Origin: Tomitella fengzijianii
GTDB taxonomy: Bacteria; Actinomycetota; Actinomycetes; Mycobacteriales; Mycobacteriaceae
Direction of reading: 5' to 3'
Assembly: GCF_007559025.1 (NCBI RefSeq)
Contig: NZ_CP041765.1
Location: forward strand, 1,546,679-1,610,678
DNA: 64,000 nucleotides
Shown here: positions 9,342 through 19,785 of the stretch, piece by piece
Layout: every line of letters starts with the position of its first letter
How positions within the stretch are numbered: the stretch's first letter is position 1
Made by a program: the position numbers and the translations under genes
Notes under the pieces: generated by a model
What the model was told of the DNA's origin: nothing
Database searches by the model: none
What the model saw: the letters and a program-made list of their open reading frames with translations, nothing else

Positions 9342-11837
9342 TCAGCTGCCGACGCTGCCAAACAGGCTCCCCAGGCTGCCCCCGCCGGCGGGGCTGTCAT
9401 CGCCGGCGTCGTCTCCGTCGTCACCGGGGGTGTCGCCCGGGTCTCCGGGGTCGTCAGGGTTCTCGTCGCCAGGATCCTCCCCGCCGGAATCCGCGGTCTG
9501 GTCTGTGGACAGGCCGATGACGAGGGGGGCAGTCTCACCGTCACCAGCGACGGTCAGCTTGATGGATGCCGAGTAGCCGTCCTCGGTGTCGATGAGGATG
9601 TGGTGTGTGCCATCGGCAACGTCCTGCGGGATTGCGAAAGCGACCTGAGCATCGCCTTCGTCACCGACGATGAAGTCGCCCACATGTACTGGGGTGGAGG
9701 CGAGTCGTGCGGTGCCGGCGACACCCGGTTCGAGACCGGTCATGGTGAGCACAATCGGACGGCCACGCGAAACGGACCAGCCTGTGTCCGCACCGCTGCT
9801 TGTCGACCACCCGAGACTCCTTTCGATCAGCATTGCCCCGCAGTCACGGACGGCGATGCGCGATCGCGTGACCGGGCAGTAGTCGATCGCGGAGTCGTAC
9901 GACGTGTGGAAGAGGGTGCCGAGGTTCACGACCTTAATTCCTAGCGACTCGTCGAGGACTGCTCCGGTGTAGAGGCTCATCGGCGTGGGATTGCAGACGA
10001 TGTCGCTACTGAGGCACTCTGACTGCAGAACAGCGGGATGAGCATTCACGAAATCCGTGATGTCGACGTGGGCCACAGACATGGCCGCATTCCCGTTCAC
10101 AGAGCCGCCGAGCGGTTCATCGCCGGCGCTTCCGATATTTCCAGGCACGTCCGTCTGCCTATTGGGGTTGCCGACGAGATACACGGATGCCAGGTTCGCA
10201 AGGCGTTGTGGAGCATCGTTCTGAGTGCGGGCCAACCACTTATTGATGACGTTGGCACCTTGCGAGTAGCCAGCAAGGACCACCGCCGGATCGGCACCGG
10301 CACACTTCATCTCGATCGCCCGGTACACTCCATCGATCTTGTCCACCCCGGCGATCACGGATTCTGCGTACCCGGAGAAGTGGTATTCGGGATCCATAAG
10401 ATCTACGGGGACTCCAGGGTAAGCGACACCCACCACGTTCATCGCACCAGGGTAGTCGCGGTCCAAGGAGTGGAAAACGGAACCTACCTTCGGGCCCATA
10501 CCGTGATCCGGATATGCATACGGGTAGGAGTACGTGCTCGAGCCGACTTCGCCCTGCGGAAGCTCGCCGGACCCGCGAACTCCGACGAAGAACGGCTTGC
10601 GGCAATCAATTGCCTCATCTGCAGGGAAGTACGAGTCCCACTCAGAGGACATGTCGAATTGCACATCAACCGGCGCATTTCGGGATTCAGTCGTGCCATC
10701 TCCCAATTGGCCGTGCGCATTATCGCCCCAGCACTTCGTCACCATGTTCGGCATCGCCGCGCATGCGAAATCAATGCCCCCGGCGATCGCGTACGCATCA
10801 GTTACGCCAAGCACTCGCGTGGTATCGAGCGTGGGGTCGTCGTACCGAACGTCGGTGGTTCCGTCTCCGCGTTGCCGGCCGAACGGGATAATGCACGTCA
10901 CTTGGTCTGATTCGAGCAGCACGCAAGGGCCGCCTAGATTGATCAGAGCGACGGCCTCGGCTGGCAGGGCGGTTGGCACCCAGCGTTCCGCTGAATTGGT
11001 ATCGCTCCAACATTGAACTCCGGACGAATTGAGGGCAGCACACACCCAATTGTCGACATACATCGAACGGATATTCTTCACCGGCGCGGTGTACGTCATC
11101 ACCCGCGGATTCCCCGGTGGCATTTTTGGTCCGTCTGGGTAGATCGTCCAGATCCTGCACTGAACATCGCCATCGCGTGCCTCGACGCAAAGGCCGTTGA
11201 TGCCGACGGCCGCGTAGATGCCATCTCCGAGTCCGATTTCGACGGCGGTGCTGCTGAACCAACCGATGCTCTCAGGGGATCCACCGCTCATGCCCCCGTA
11301 TGGGAATGCGCCAATGCAGAGCACCTTTCCGTCGGTTTTGACTCCGCAGAGGCTGGTGCCTGCAGCTGAAATCTGTGTTATATTGAATAGCCCTGGAATA
11401 ACTGTAGGTGTGGAATACGAAACTACTGTACCAGCGTTATCCCTTGCGATCTCGCCCCAGCATTTGACGGTGAAGTCGGACAAGAGTGCGCATGTGAATG
11501 TTAGGCCGGACGCGAGTTGCGTCGCATCGGTGATGCCGGGAATGGATCGGGCCGCTTTTGATGGGGTTGACGAGTCGTCGTTCGACACGGCTGGCAATTG
11601 CTCGCCCCAGCACTGAACCTCACCGCCTCGGACGATCTGGCATGCGTGCCAGCCGGATGCTGTCAAGGAGCCCATTCCTGTGGCGGCTTGGGCGGATACG
11701 GCCGGAGCGGCCTCGGACGTGAATCCGGGAATTGCCACGATGAAAGCGAGTGTCGATGCTATCGCTGCGATGAGACTCGCGCAGCGTCGCATGACGGCTG
11801 ACAATATTGGACGGCCCGTGCGAAAGTGCGGCTCCAT
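9342..11837 (-). CDS. Secreted RCC1-repeat/cutinase fusion protein
   Basis: 831-residue exported protein. A signal peptide spans residues ~16-50 (MRRCASLIAAIAST, ending AVSAQA). Residues ~60-392 contain seven RCC1-like repeats, each with two cysteines, for example HACQIVRGGEVQCWG and DFACAAMPNMVTKCWGDNAHGQLGDGT, consistent with a seven-bladed propeller. Residues ~407-669 are cutinase-like: nucleophile GYSQG (Ser525), Asp in CLSSDIVC (Asp612), His in LFHTSYD (His644). A β-rich domain (~690-765) and a Pro/Gly/Asp-rich tail ending GSLGSLFGSVGS follow. Start is ATG 11837 behind GGAGG. Its lower GC suggests recent acquisition. The substrate (ester lipid or polymer) is unknown. Confidence 0.85.
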   Translation of the reverse strand: MEPHFRTGRPILSAVMRRCASLIAAIASTLAFIVAIPGFTSEAAPAVSAQAATGMGSLTASGWHACQIVRGGEVQCWGEQLPAVSNDDSSTPSKAARSIPGITDATQLASGLTFTCALLSDFTVKCWGEIARDNAGTVVSYSTPTVIPGLFNITQISAAGTSLCGVKTDGKVLCIGAFPYGGMSGGSPESIGWFSSTAVEIGLGDGIYAAVGINGLCVEARDGDVQCRIWTIYPDGPKMPPGNPRVMTYTAPVKNIRSMYVDNWVCAALNSSGVQCWSDTNSAERWVPTALPAEAVALINLGGPCVLLESDQVTCIIPFGRQRGDGTTDVRYDDPTLDTTRVLGVTDAYAIAGGIDFACAAMPNMVTKCWGDNAHGQLGDGTTESRNAPVDVQFDMSSEWDSYFPADEAIDCRKPFFVGVRGSGELPQGEVGSSTYSYPYAYPDHGMGPKVGSVFHSLDRDYPGAMNVVGVAYPGVPVDLMDPEYHFSGYAESVIAGVDKIDGVYRAIEMKCAGADPAVVLAGYSQGANVINKWLARTQNDAPQRLANLASVYLVGNPNRQTDVPGNIGSAGDEPLGGSVNGNAAMSVAHVDITDFVNAHPAVLQSECLSSDIVCNPTPMSLYTGAVLDESLGIKVVNLGTLFHTSYDSAIDYCPVTRSRIAVRDCGAMLIERSLGWSTSSGADTGWSVSRGRPIVLTMTGLEPGVAGTARLASTPVHVGDFIVGDEGDAQVAFAIPQDVADGTHHILIDTEDGYSASIKLTVAGDGETAPLVIGLSTDQTADSGGEDPGDENPDDPGDPGDTPGDDGDDAGDDSPAGGGSLGSLFGSVGS

Positions 11838-11893
11838 GCATCCTCCAACTCGTGCGTGGCATGATTCAGGTTGGGAACCCGCCAGGTTGCCCG

Positions 11894-11899
11894 ATTGTA
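11894..11899 (-). promoter_or_regulatory. Possible -10 element of RCC1-cutinase gene
   Basis: TACAAT on the minus strand, 57 bases before the start codon and inside an AT-rich stretch unusual for this genome. No convincing -35 lies 16-18 bases upstream, so this is tentative. Confidence 0.3.
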
Positions 11900-11945
11900 C
11901 AATGCAGTTAATATGGTGTCTGTCCCCCAAATGGAATACTTCCGG

Positions 11946-12060
11946 TCATCGTGCCGCCGCCGCTATGGCCTCCCGGGCCAGCTGCGGCCGGCAGATGAGA
12001 AGGTCGGACGGCCAGGGATTCTCCGTGTTGCAGTGCAGCGGGGTGGTGCCAGATCGGAAG
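11946..12060 (-). pseudogene. Displaced cysQ 3' end (about 37 codons)
   Basis: On the minus strand this stretch reads TENPWPSDLLICRPQLAREA before a stop, matching the C-terminus of intact CysQ at 12800 (AEDPWLPDLLICRPELAEKA). There is no start and no upstream part of the gene. The DNA identity is strongest around CGGCCGGCAGATGAG. It lies downstream of cysQ in cysQ's own direction, with the toxin-antitoxin pair in between. That is the layout expected if an element inserted at the cysQ 3' end and carried a replacement end. Confidence 0.8.
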
Positions 12061-12083
12061 CGCGTAGCGGCCGGCGCCCATGG

Positions 12084-12114
12084 CCCATCGGACCAGTAGG
12101 ACTGGTCCGATGGG
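12084..12114. promoter_or_regulatory. 14-bp inverted repeat upstream of antitoxin
   Basis: Perfect arms CCCATCGGACCAGT (12084-12097) and ACTGGTCCGATGGG (12101-12114) with a 3-base spacer, ending 14 bases before the antitoxin ATG. The position suits an autoregulatory operator. TAACCT at 12117 could be a -10 element for a nearly leaderless mRNA. A terminator for upstream DNA is the alternative. Confidence 0.5.
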
Positions 12115-12128
12115 GCTAACCTGGCGGT

Positions 12129-12365
12129 ATGAAGGCGATCAGCAGCACCAAGGCCAAGGCGCGGCTCAACGCGCTGCTCGCGGAGGTGGAGATGACCGGC
12201 CGCCCGGTGATGATCACCAGCCGCGGTCGGCCCGTGGCGGTGTTGTCGCCGGCGGCGGAGCGGTCCCGCACGTTCGGTGCGCTGAGCGGCATGAAGATTC
12301 CTGCCAGGTTCGACGACCCGCTCACCGACGCCGAGCTGGCACAGTGGGAGGGCGCTGCCGGGTGA
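12129..12365 (+). CDS. Phd/YefM-type antitoxin
   Basis: 78-residue small protein. Residues ~1-50 (MKAISSTKAKARLNALLAEV, then GRPVMITSRGRPVAVLSP) match the DNA-binding half of Phd/YefM antitoxins. The C-terminus would wrap the toxin. It overlaps the PIN toxin gene by 4 bases (GTGA), the usual co-translated arrangement. The palindrome at 12084-12114 is a likely operator. The pair sits between intact cysQ and a displaced cysQ 3' end. Confidence 0.88.
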   Translation: MKAISSTKAKARLNALLAEVEMTGRPVMITSRGRPVAVLSPAAERSRTFGALSGMKIPARFDDPLTDAELAQWEGAAG

Positions 12366-12760
12366 CGTCGATCCTGCTCGACACGAACGCGCTACTGTGG
12401 CTCGCCGCCGCGCCCGATCGCCTGGGGCCGGTGGCGCACGCCGTGCTGTCCGACTGCCGCCACGAGGTGTTCGTCTCGGCCGTGTCCGGGTGGGAGATCT
12501 CCATCAGGACAGCGTCGGGGCGGCTCAACGGTGACCGGCTGCTGGCGTCGTGGGCGGAGACGATGAGCGCCATGGGTATCGACGACATCGCGGTGGAGTG
12601 GGCCGACGGCGCCATGGCTGGGCGATTGCCATGGGAGCACCGTGATCCATTCGACCGGATGATCGTGGCGCAGGCCGCACGGCGCGGCTGGACGATCGCC
12701 ACGAGCGACCGCGTAATGCACGCCGGCGCACTCGCACCCATGCTCGACACACGGATCTGA
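12362..12760 (+). CDS. VapC-like PIN-domain toxin
   Basis: 132-residue PIN ribonuclease. Acidic residues expected for metal binding are present in LLDTNALLWL (N-terminus), in the Glu of the VSGWEISI helix, and in HRDPFDRMIVAQA and TSDRVM near the C-terminus. Start is GTG 12362 inside the antitoxin stop. Members of this family cleave RNA and are held inactive by the partner antitoxin. The domain looks complete and probably functional. Confidence 0.9.
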   Translation: MTSILLDTNALLWLAAAPDRLGPVAHAVLSDCRHEVFVSAVSGWEISIRTASGRLNGDRLLASWAETMSAMGIDDIAVEWADGAMAGRLPWEHRDPFDRMIVAQAARRGWTIATSDRVMHAGALAPMLDTRI

Positions 12761-12799
12761 GGCGGACAAGCCGGAGGTGCGGCGGCGGGGCGCAGCCCG

Positions 12800-13558
12800 T
12801 CAGACCCTCGCTGCCGCGATCGCCTTCTCCGCGAGTTCCGGCCGGCAGATGAGCAGGTCCGGCAGCCACGGGTCCTCGGCGTTGTACCGGATGGGGGAGC
12901 CGTCGATGCGCGAGGTGTGCAGCCCCGCCGCTTGCGCCACGGCCACCGGTGCGCACGAGTCCCACTCGTACATCCCGCCGGCGTGCGCGTAGATGTCGGC
13001 GTCGCCGCGCACCACCGCCATCGCCTTGGCGCCGGCCGAGCCCTTCCTCAGCACCTCGGCGCCGAGCGCGTCGGCTATCCGTGTGACCCGGTCGTTGCGC
13101 CGATTCCGGCTGATGATCATGCGCGGCTTGTCGCCCAGCATGGGCGGCACGGGCGATACGGTGCCGCTGCTGTACGTCACCCCCAGCGCGGGCACGGCGA
13201 CGGCGCCGAGTACGGCACGGTGGCCCACGACGAGCGCGATGTGCACCGCCCAGTCGTTGTGATCGAGCAGCCCGTACTCGTTGGTGCCGTCGAGCGGGTC
13301 GACGATCCACGTGCGTTCGGCCGTCAGCCGCGCGCCGGAGTCCGTGCCCTCCTCGGACAGGACTGCGTCATCGGGGAAGTGCTCTGCCAGACGCCCCATG
13401 ATGTACTCGTGCGCTTCGCGGTCGCCGCTGTCGCGCAGCACGTAGGGGTCGATGGCCGACGAGTCGGAGCGCAGTTCCAGCAGCAGCTTTCCGGTGCTCT
13501 CCGCGATATCCGCGGCGAGCGCCGCGTCGGCGACCGGATCGTTGGTGTGCGCGCTCAT
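12800..13558 (-). CDS. cysQ: CysQ-type 3'(2'),5'-bisphosphate nucleotidase / inositol monophosphatase family
   Basis: 252-residue Mg-dependent phosphatase of the IMPase superfamily. Motifs: LSEEGTDS (metal Glu), WIVDPLDGTNEY (motif A), and YEWDSCAPVAVA (motif B). CysQ removes the 3'-phosphate of PAP in sulfate assimilation; some homologues also act on inositol phosphate or fructose bisphosphate. Start ATG 13558 follows GAGGGAG. A diverged second copy of its last ~37 codons lies at 11946-12060. Confidence 0.85.
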   Translation of the reverse strand: MSAHTNDPVADAALAADIAESTGKLLLELRSDSSAIDPYVLRDSGDREAHEYIMGRLAEHFPDDAVLSEEGTDSGARLTAERTWIVDPLDGTNEYGLLDHNDWAVHIALVVGHRAVLGAVAVPALGVTYSSGTVSPVPPMLGDKPRMIISRNRRNDRVTRIADALGAEVLRKGSAGAKAMAVVRGDADIYAHAGGMYEWDSCAPVAVAQAAGLHTSRIDGSPIRYNAEDPWLPDLLICRPELAEKAIAAARV

Positions 13559-13666
13559 CGTCTGCTCCCTCGCCCGGTGCCGTGTCGTCAGAATCGACCC
13601 TAACGGCACGCGGGTCCGGGCAGGCGCCGATCCGCCGGTAAACCGGGCGACGGCGGGCGGCCGCGG

Positions 13667-15421
13667 TCAGCTTCCGGGGAGCCCGGCGAGCAGGCCCGGG
13701 CCCTCGGACCGCGTGATCGCCATCGTCGTGTCGGTGACGGTGAGGTCGATGGGCGCCCGGCGCTGCCCGCCCAGCCACGCGTCGGCGAACGTGCGCACGG
13801 CCGGCGACTGCGCGTCCCGGGTGTCCCACAGGTCCTGGGTCAGGCCGATCGCGCCGGACATCGCGCGGGGCACGGAGTCCAGCCCCGGCCCTCGGGGCGT
13901 CATGCGCATGCCGTCGACGGTGTGCAGCTCCACGGGGAAGCGGGTGCCGTCCGGGGCGATCACTGTGGCGGTGCGTTCGGAGGTCGCCCACGCGAACTCC
14001 GCGACCTCCAGCCGGTAGCCGCGGGCCGCGCCGCGGTCCGGCAGCGGCACCGTGTAGTCGTACGGTGCGGGCGGCGCGAGCGTGTCCAGTGACCGGTCCT
14101 GCGGGGAGTTCTCCACCGGATCCCCTGTCAGCGCCGCGCCGGTGGGGGTGAACGCCCACGCGTCATCGGCGAGCATCTTGTGCCAGAAGCCGGTGCGGCC
14201 GTGCGCGTCGACGCCCTCCACTCGCAGCTCCCGCGCGTCCGATCCGGGTGCGCCGGTGGCGTGGATAGAGATCGTCGACGTGATGGTCCCGGGGACCTTC
14301 GGCTGCTGCACCCACTCCGGTGCGGGCAGCTGGATGCGGGCGACGCGCGGGTCGAGCGCCGCGGCGAACTGGTCGGCGGGCGGGAGCTTGCCCGACTGGT
14401 CCTGCCACGAGTACTTGAAGAACACGGTGTCGGCGCCGGAGATGTCGAAGTCGAACAGCCGGGTGTACATGTCGCCGTACCGGTTCATCACGAACGTCAC
14501 CGACGCGGCCGTGGACATCGACTCCGCCTGGAAGCGTCCGCCCAGCGGCGAGCCGATCTCATAGCTGTAGTCGTTCGGCAGCCACGGGTCCAGGTAGACG
14601 ATCCGGCTGCCGTCGCCCACGAGCACGGTGACCATCGTGCACTTGGCGCTGCCGACGAACTGCTGGTGGCCCGCGGTGTCGGTGTACGTGCGCTGGACCT
14701 GCGGCGCGTGGACGCTGAGCGCCCAATCGCCGTGGCCGCCCGGCATCCGCTGCCCGCGGTCCATCCACAGCGGCGCGCCGAACGACGACGTCCAGTTCCA
14801 CAGGATCGGCGGGTGCGCCGCGTTGTCCATCGTATACAGCCACCCGTTGTCGTCGATGGCGGTGAGCTCGTCGTCGTCCACCGAGATTCCGACGAGGCGT
14901 CCCACCAGGCACCCGGGCAGCGGCACGGTGCGCCAGGGTTCCGCGGAACCGTGCGGACGGGTGAACAGCACGCGGTCCACCAGGGCGAACTCCCAGAACC
15001 GGCTGAAGCTCGTGGTGGCCGTGCGCAGGTCGACGCGTGCGGGCAGCGCGTCCTGATTCGGCGCCACGGCGAACGCGTCGATGCCCAGGTGCGACGGATT
15101 CGGCGGCGGACCGGGCGAGAGCTGCGCGGTGCCCACCGGCACGCAGCCCGCGGGCCCGGAGCCCGACGGGCCGGATGGGCCCGCGCCGGGAGCCGCGCCG
15201 GGGGCGAGCACGCCCAACGAGCCGGCGCCGGTGTAGGCGTCGTCCGCGACGGCCGGCACTGCCGCGAGGGCGGCCAGCAGCATCGCCGCCGCGGCGGCCG
15301 CCGTCCATCGGGCCCGCGGGCGAGTGCCAGGCGGGAGCATCACGCGTGCCGCACGGGACCCTGCCCCGTGCCCGGCGCCTGCCGTGTGCCAGGACAGTGC
15401 CGCATTCCGTCCGTGCCCCAT
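13667..15421 (-). CDS. Secreted protein of unknown function
   Basis: 584 residues, not recognised. After a basic N-terminus a hydrophobic Ala/Leu segment (about residues 45-62, ending VPAVADD) acts as a signal peptide. A Pro/Gly/Ser-rich linker follows, then a Trp- and aromatic-rich soluble domain with motifs such as DNGWLYTMDNAA and NRYGDMYTRLFDFDISGAD, which may be β-propeller-like at its start. Start ATG 15421 has GGGAGGG 8 bases upstream; the ATG at MLPPGTRPRARW would give a more usual signal peptide but lacks a ribosome site. The frame is clean over its whole length. Confidence 0.7.
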   Translation of the reverse strand: MGHGRNAALSWHTAGAGHGAGSRAARVMLPPGTRPRARWTAAAAAAMLLAALAAVPAVADDAYTGAGSLGVLAPGAAPGAGPSGPSGSGPAGCVPVGTAQLSPGPPPNPSHLGIDAFAVAPNQDALPARVDLRTATTSFSRFWEFALVDRVLFTRPHGSAEPWRTVPLPGCLVGRLVGISVDDDELTAIDDNGWLYTMDNAAHPPILWNWTSSFGAPLWMDRGQRMPGGHGDWALSVHAPQVQRTYTDTAGHQQFVGSAKCTMVTVLVGDGSRIVYLDPWLPNDYSYEIGSPLGGRFQAESMSTAASVTFVMNRYGDMYTRLFDFDISGADTVFFKYSWQDQSGKLPPADQFAAALDPRVARIQLPAPEWVQQPKVPGTITSTISIHATGAPGSDARELRVEGVDAHGRTGFWHKMLADDAWAFTPTGAALTGDPVENSPQDRSLDTLAPPAPYDYTVPLPDRGAARGYRLEVAEFAWATSERTATVIAPDGTRFPVELHTVDGMRMTPRGPGLDSVPRAMSGAIGLTQDLWDTRDAQSPAVRTFADAWLGGQRRAPIDLTVTDTTMAITRSEGPGLLAGLPGS

Positions 15422-15508
15422 CGACTCGGCCCTCCCGCGTGTCGGCCTACCGCTGATCGACACTAGCGGAACAGGACGGCCGATCAGGACGGAATTGCTT
15501 TGGCCGGG

Positions 15509-17227
15509 TCAGCGGCGGAAGGCGCCCGCCTGGTCCAAGAAGCCGATCGTCAGCGCGTCCCCGTCGAACGACACCGCCGCATCCGGGTGCGCGCGGAGGA
15601 AGACCTCGGCCCTGGGTGCTGCAGGGTCGGCCGGGGTGACGGCGAATGCGGTGTCGCCGGTGCGCGTCAATCGGTACGTCTCCGGTGCCGTACCCACGGT
15701 GAGCGTCGTGGTGTCGTTGCTCGTGCGGACGGTGGCCTCGCCGTAGAAGGGGTTGGTGTAGACGCCGTCGAACGCGGGCAGCGGTGCATTTTCCTGGGAC
15801 CCGCTGATTCTCCCCGGCGCCGGACTGCCGCCGGAGGGCCCCGCAGTGCTGGTCGACGGGGCTCCTGCACCCGCGGACGGGGTCCCGGTGAACCATGCCT
15901 TCCAGTCGCGTTGCACGTCGCCGAACTGGACCAGGTCCGTGAACTCGGCGTTGACCACCTGCGCCGCCGCGACGGGCCGGGCGGGAGTCGACACGGCGTC
16001 GGTCAGCGTGACGATGCCGATGCCGGCCGACGGGATCAGGGTCATGGCGGAATCCGGGCCGCCCGCCGCGTCGGGGCCCGCGGCTCCGCCGCCGGTGATG
16101 ACGACCCTGCCGGCGGCCGAGTCGGTCACGTTGAATCCGAATCCGCGCGCGACGCCGCGCGCGTCCACGGCGTTCGCGGGTTCCGTGTCCGGTGCTACCG
16201 CCTGCGGCGAGAGCGCGGCGGACAGCGGCTCCGCGGGGATGACGGGGAGGCCCTGGCTCATTCCGCCGGCGAGGACGACCCTCATCCAGGCCGCCATGTC
16301 GTGCACCGATGACGTCAGGCCCCGCGCGGGTGCGACGGCGTCCGCCCAGGCGCGGTCCACCGGGGTGACGGTGCCGTCCGCGGCGACGAGGGCAGATGCG
16401 GAACTGTCGGTGTCGGCGGCGAAGTCGCGTGACCGGTAGCTGGTCGACTCCATGCCGAGCCGGTGGAACAGGCTCCTATCGGAGAGCGTCGCCCAGTCCG
16501 TGCCGGCAGCGCGCGCCGCGGCCTCGCCCGCGATCGTCGGGCCCAGGGCTCCGGGCCGGGCCGACGTGCGGAATCCGGCCAGCGGCAGCGCATCCAGGCG
16601 GCCCAGGAACGACTGCCGGTCCACACCGATGCGCGCCGCCCCGGTGCCGGCGTCCTCGGGCAGCCCGGACGTCCCCGCGAACATGTCGCCCACGGTGGCG
16701 TGCTCGGACACGTACGGATCGGCTACCGCGAACTGCGGCATCAGCTCGCGGACGGGGGTCGACCAGGACCGGCCCCCGGTCAACTGGGTGGCGACGACGG
16801 TGGCGGACACCGGAGCGGACAGGGCGCCCACCGGGAACACCGTGTCCTTGTCCACCTCCGACCCGCCCGCGCCCGACGATCCGGCGTCCGGCGCAGGCGC
16901 GCCCGCGGGCGCGGTGGTCGTGCCGTAACCCCGCTCGAACACGACTGCACCGTCGTGCACCACGGCGATCGCCATCCCCGTCACATCCGGCGCTGCCATG
17001 GCGTCGGCGGCGATGGCGTCGAGCCTGCCCACGGCGTGGTCGATGCGGCCGTCGGGGATCGGCACGCCCGCGACCTGCCCGGGTGCCGGCTCCGGCGTGG
17101 ACGACGGCCCGGTGACGGTGGGCGCGGCCCCGGGGATCGGCTGGGGGGTGGTGGTGCACGCGCCCGCCGCCGCGGCGACCGCGGCCAGCACCGCGACCGT
17201 CGTCAGCGCACGGCGGTGCGCGGCCAT
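15509..17227 (-). CDS. β-lactamase-fold lipoprotein, catalytic residues missing
   Basis: 572-residue predicted lipoprotein (lipobox AAAAGAC, Cys24). The fold matches serine β-lactamase/penicillin-binding-like hydrolases (MAIAVVHDGAVVFERGYG; LTSSVHDMAAWMRVVLAGG; ARGFGFNV). At the SxxK position it reads FPVGALSAPVSA, so both Ser and Lys are Ala (135, 138). The usual YxN and HxG motifs are not recognisable either. It is therefore probably a pseudoenzyme or binding protein at the cell envelope. AGGAGG precedes the ATG, which overlaps the nitrilase gene end by 25 bases. Confidence 0.82.
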   Translation of the reverse strand: MAAHRRALTTVAVLAAVAAAAGACTTTPQPIPGAAPTVTGPSSTPEPAPGQVAGVPIPDGRIDHAVGRLDAIAADAMAAPDVTGMAIAVVHDGAVVFERGYGTTTAPAGAPAPDAGSSGAGGSEVDKDTVFPVGALSAPVSATVVATQLTGGRSWSTPVRELMPQFAVADPYVSEHATVGDMFAGTSGLPEDAGTGAARIGVDRQSFLGRLDALPLAGFRTSARPGALGPTIAGEAAARAAGTDWATLSDRSLFHRLGMESTSYRSRDFAADTDSSASALVAADGTVTPVDRAWADAVAPARGLTSSVHDMAAWMRVVLAGGMSQGLPVIPAEPLSAALSPQAVAPDTEPANAVDARGVARGFGFNVTDSAAGRVVITGGGAAGPDAAGGPDSAMTLIPSAGIGIVTLTDAVSTPARPVAAAQVVNAEFTDLVQFGDVQRDWKAWFTGTPSAGAGAPSTSTAGPSGGSPAPGRISGSQENAPLPAFDGVYTNPFYGEATVRTSNDTTTLTVGTAPETYRLTRTGDTAFAVTPADPAAPRAEVFLRAHPDAAVSFDGDALTIGFLDQAGAFRR

Positions 17228-18236
17228 TCGCGATCCTCCTCCGCCGGCGTTCTGGTGTGCGCGGCGTAGTACCCGCGGCCGTGCGCACGTTGATAGTGCC
17301 AGGCGGCCGTGGGCAGGGGCCCGCGCCGGTGCAGCCAGTAGCGCCGGGGAAGCGACTCGCCCGGGCGGGTCCGCCCCACCGTGATCGGGGCGGTCACCAC
17401 GCCCGGGCCCTCGTCGCGAGTGCGCTCGGCCAGTACGTGCCCGTGGGAGTCGGCGATGAGCGTTGCCCCCTCGAGCCGCCCGCGGTACCGCAGCGGGGTC
17501 CACGGCATTCGGCAGTCGACGGGTCCGCAGTGGGCCGCATGCACCAACGGCGCGCCGACGTAGCGGGAGAAGTCGGCGGCGGCGCGGCGGGCCGTGGCCT
17601 CGTTGCGCGCCTCCCAACGCTCGAACAGGCCGCGGGGACGCCACTGCGGCACCGTCCACCATCCCGAGCCCGTCATCATCAGGTCCACCCGCCCGCGCAG
17701 CCGCCGGGCGGTGCCGGTGCGCATCAACTCCCAGCACACCGCCGCCCCTGCCGTCGGAGCGGCGGACATGCCGCCGAAGGCATCCGGCGGAAGGCCGATG
17801 AGCCCCGGGTCGCCGCCGCCGATGTAGAAGGAGTTCTCCCACATCGTGGGCAGGTCCTTGTCGTGCCGGCCGAGCAGCGCGCCGTCCGGGCCTGCGAGGA
17901 AATACGCGTTGCGCACCTCGCCGTCGTCGTCGCGGCACAAGAAGGAGCCGCCCACCAGCGCGTGATGCCGGACCGCGAGCCGTTGCAGCAGCGCGGTGGC
18001 GGACCCGCCGGGCGGCAGCGCGGCATGCGAGAGCGCGGGTTCGAACGCGATGCCGGTGGTGAAGAACTCGGGCAGCGCGATGATGCGTGCGCCCCGGGCG
18101 CCCGCGTCGTCGGCGAGTTCCTCGCAGCGACGCAGATTGTGGTCCACGTCCGCGATGCGCGCGTCCAATTGCACGGCCGCCGCCAGGACCGTCTCGCTCC
18201 GTGCAGGACCCGGCGCGGATGCCCGCTCGCCCCCCG

Positions 18237-18240
<4 letters not shown>
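17203..18240 (-). CDS. Carbon-nitrogen hydrolase (nitrilase superfamily)
   Basis: 345-residue cytosolic amidase-type enzyme. The Glu-Lys-Cys triad is visible: [21 protein letters not shown] and [11 protein letters not shown]. Typical substrates are nitriles, amides or carbamoyl compounds; none can be assigned. Its ATG overlaps the fumC stop (ATGA) and its end overlaps the lipoprotein start, so the three genes form one operon. The C-terminus after ~residue 290 is an Arg-rich extension beyond the usual catalytic domain. Confidence 0.88.
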
Positions 18241-19658
<1,418 letters not shown>

Positions 19659-19785
19659 GGCCTCCACCATGCCACCGACCGTCGGGGGGCGTGTACGGGA
19701 TGCGGTGAGGGCGGTGGAAACCCGCGTAACGGGAATGGTGGTGTTTGTGATGTAGAACACGAGTATGGATTGCGAGGTGGCGGGT

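Noticed and set aside
10038-10910. 290-codon plus-strand frame inside the RCC1-cutinase gene
   Set aside because: The opposite strand has a signal peptide, repeated Cys motifs and an intact catalytic set. This frame has no features.
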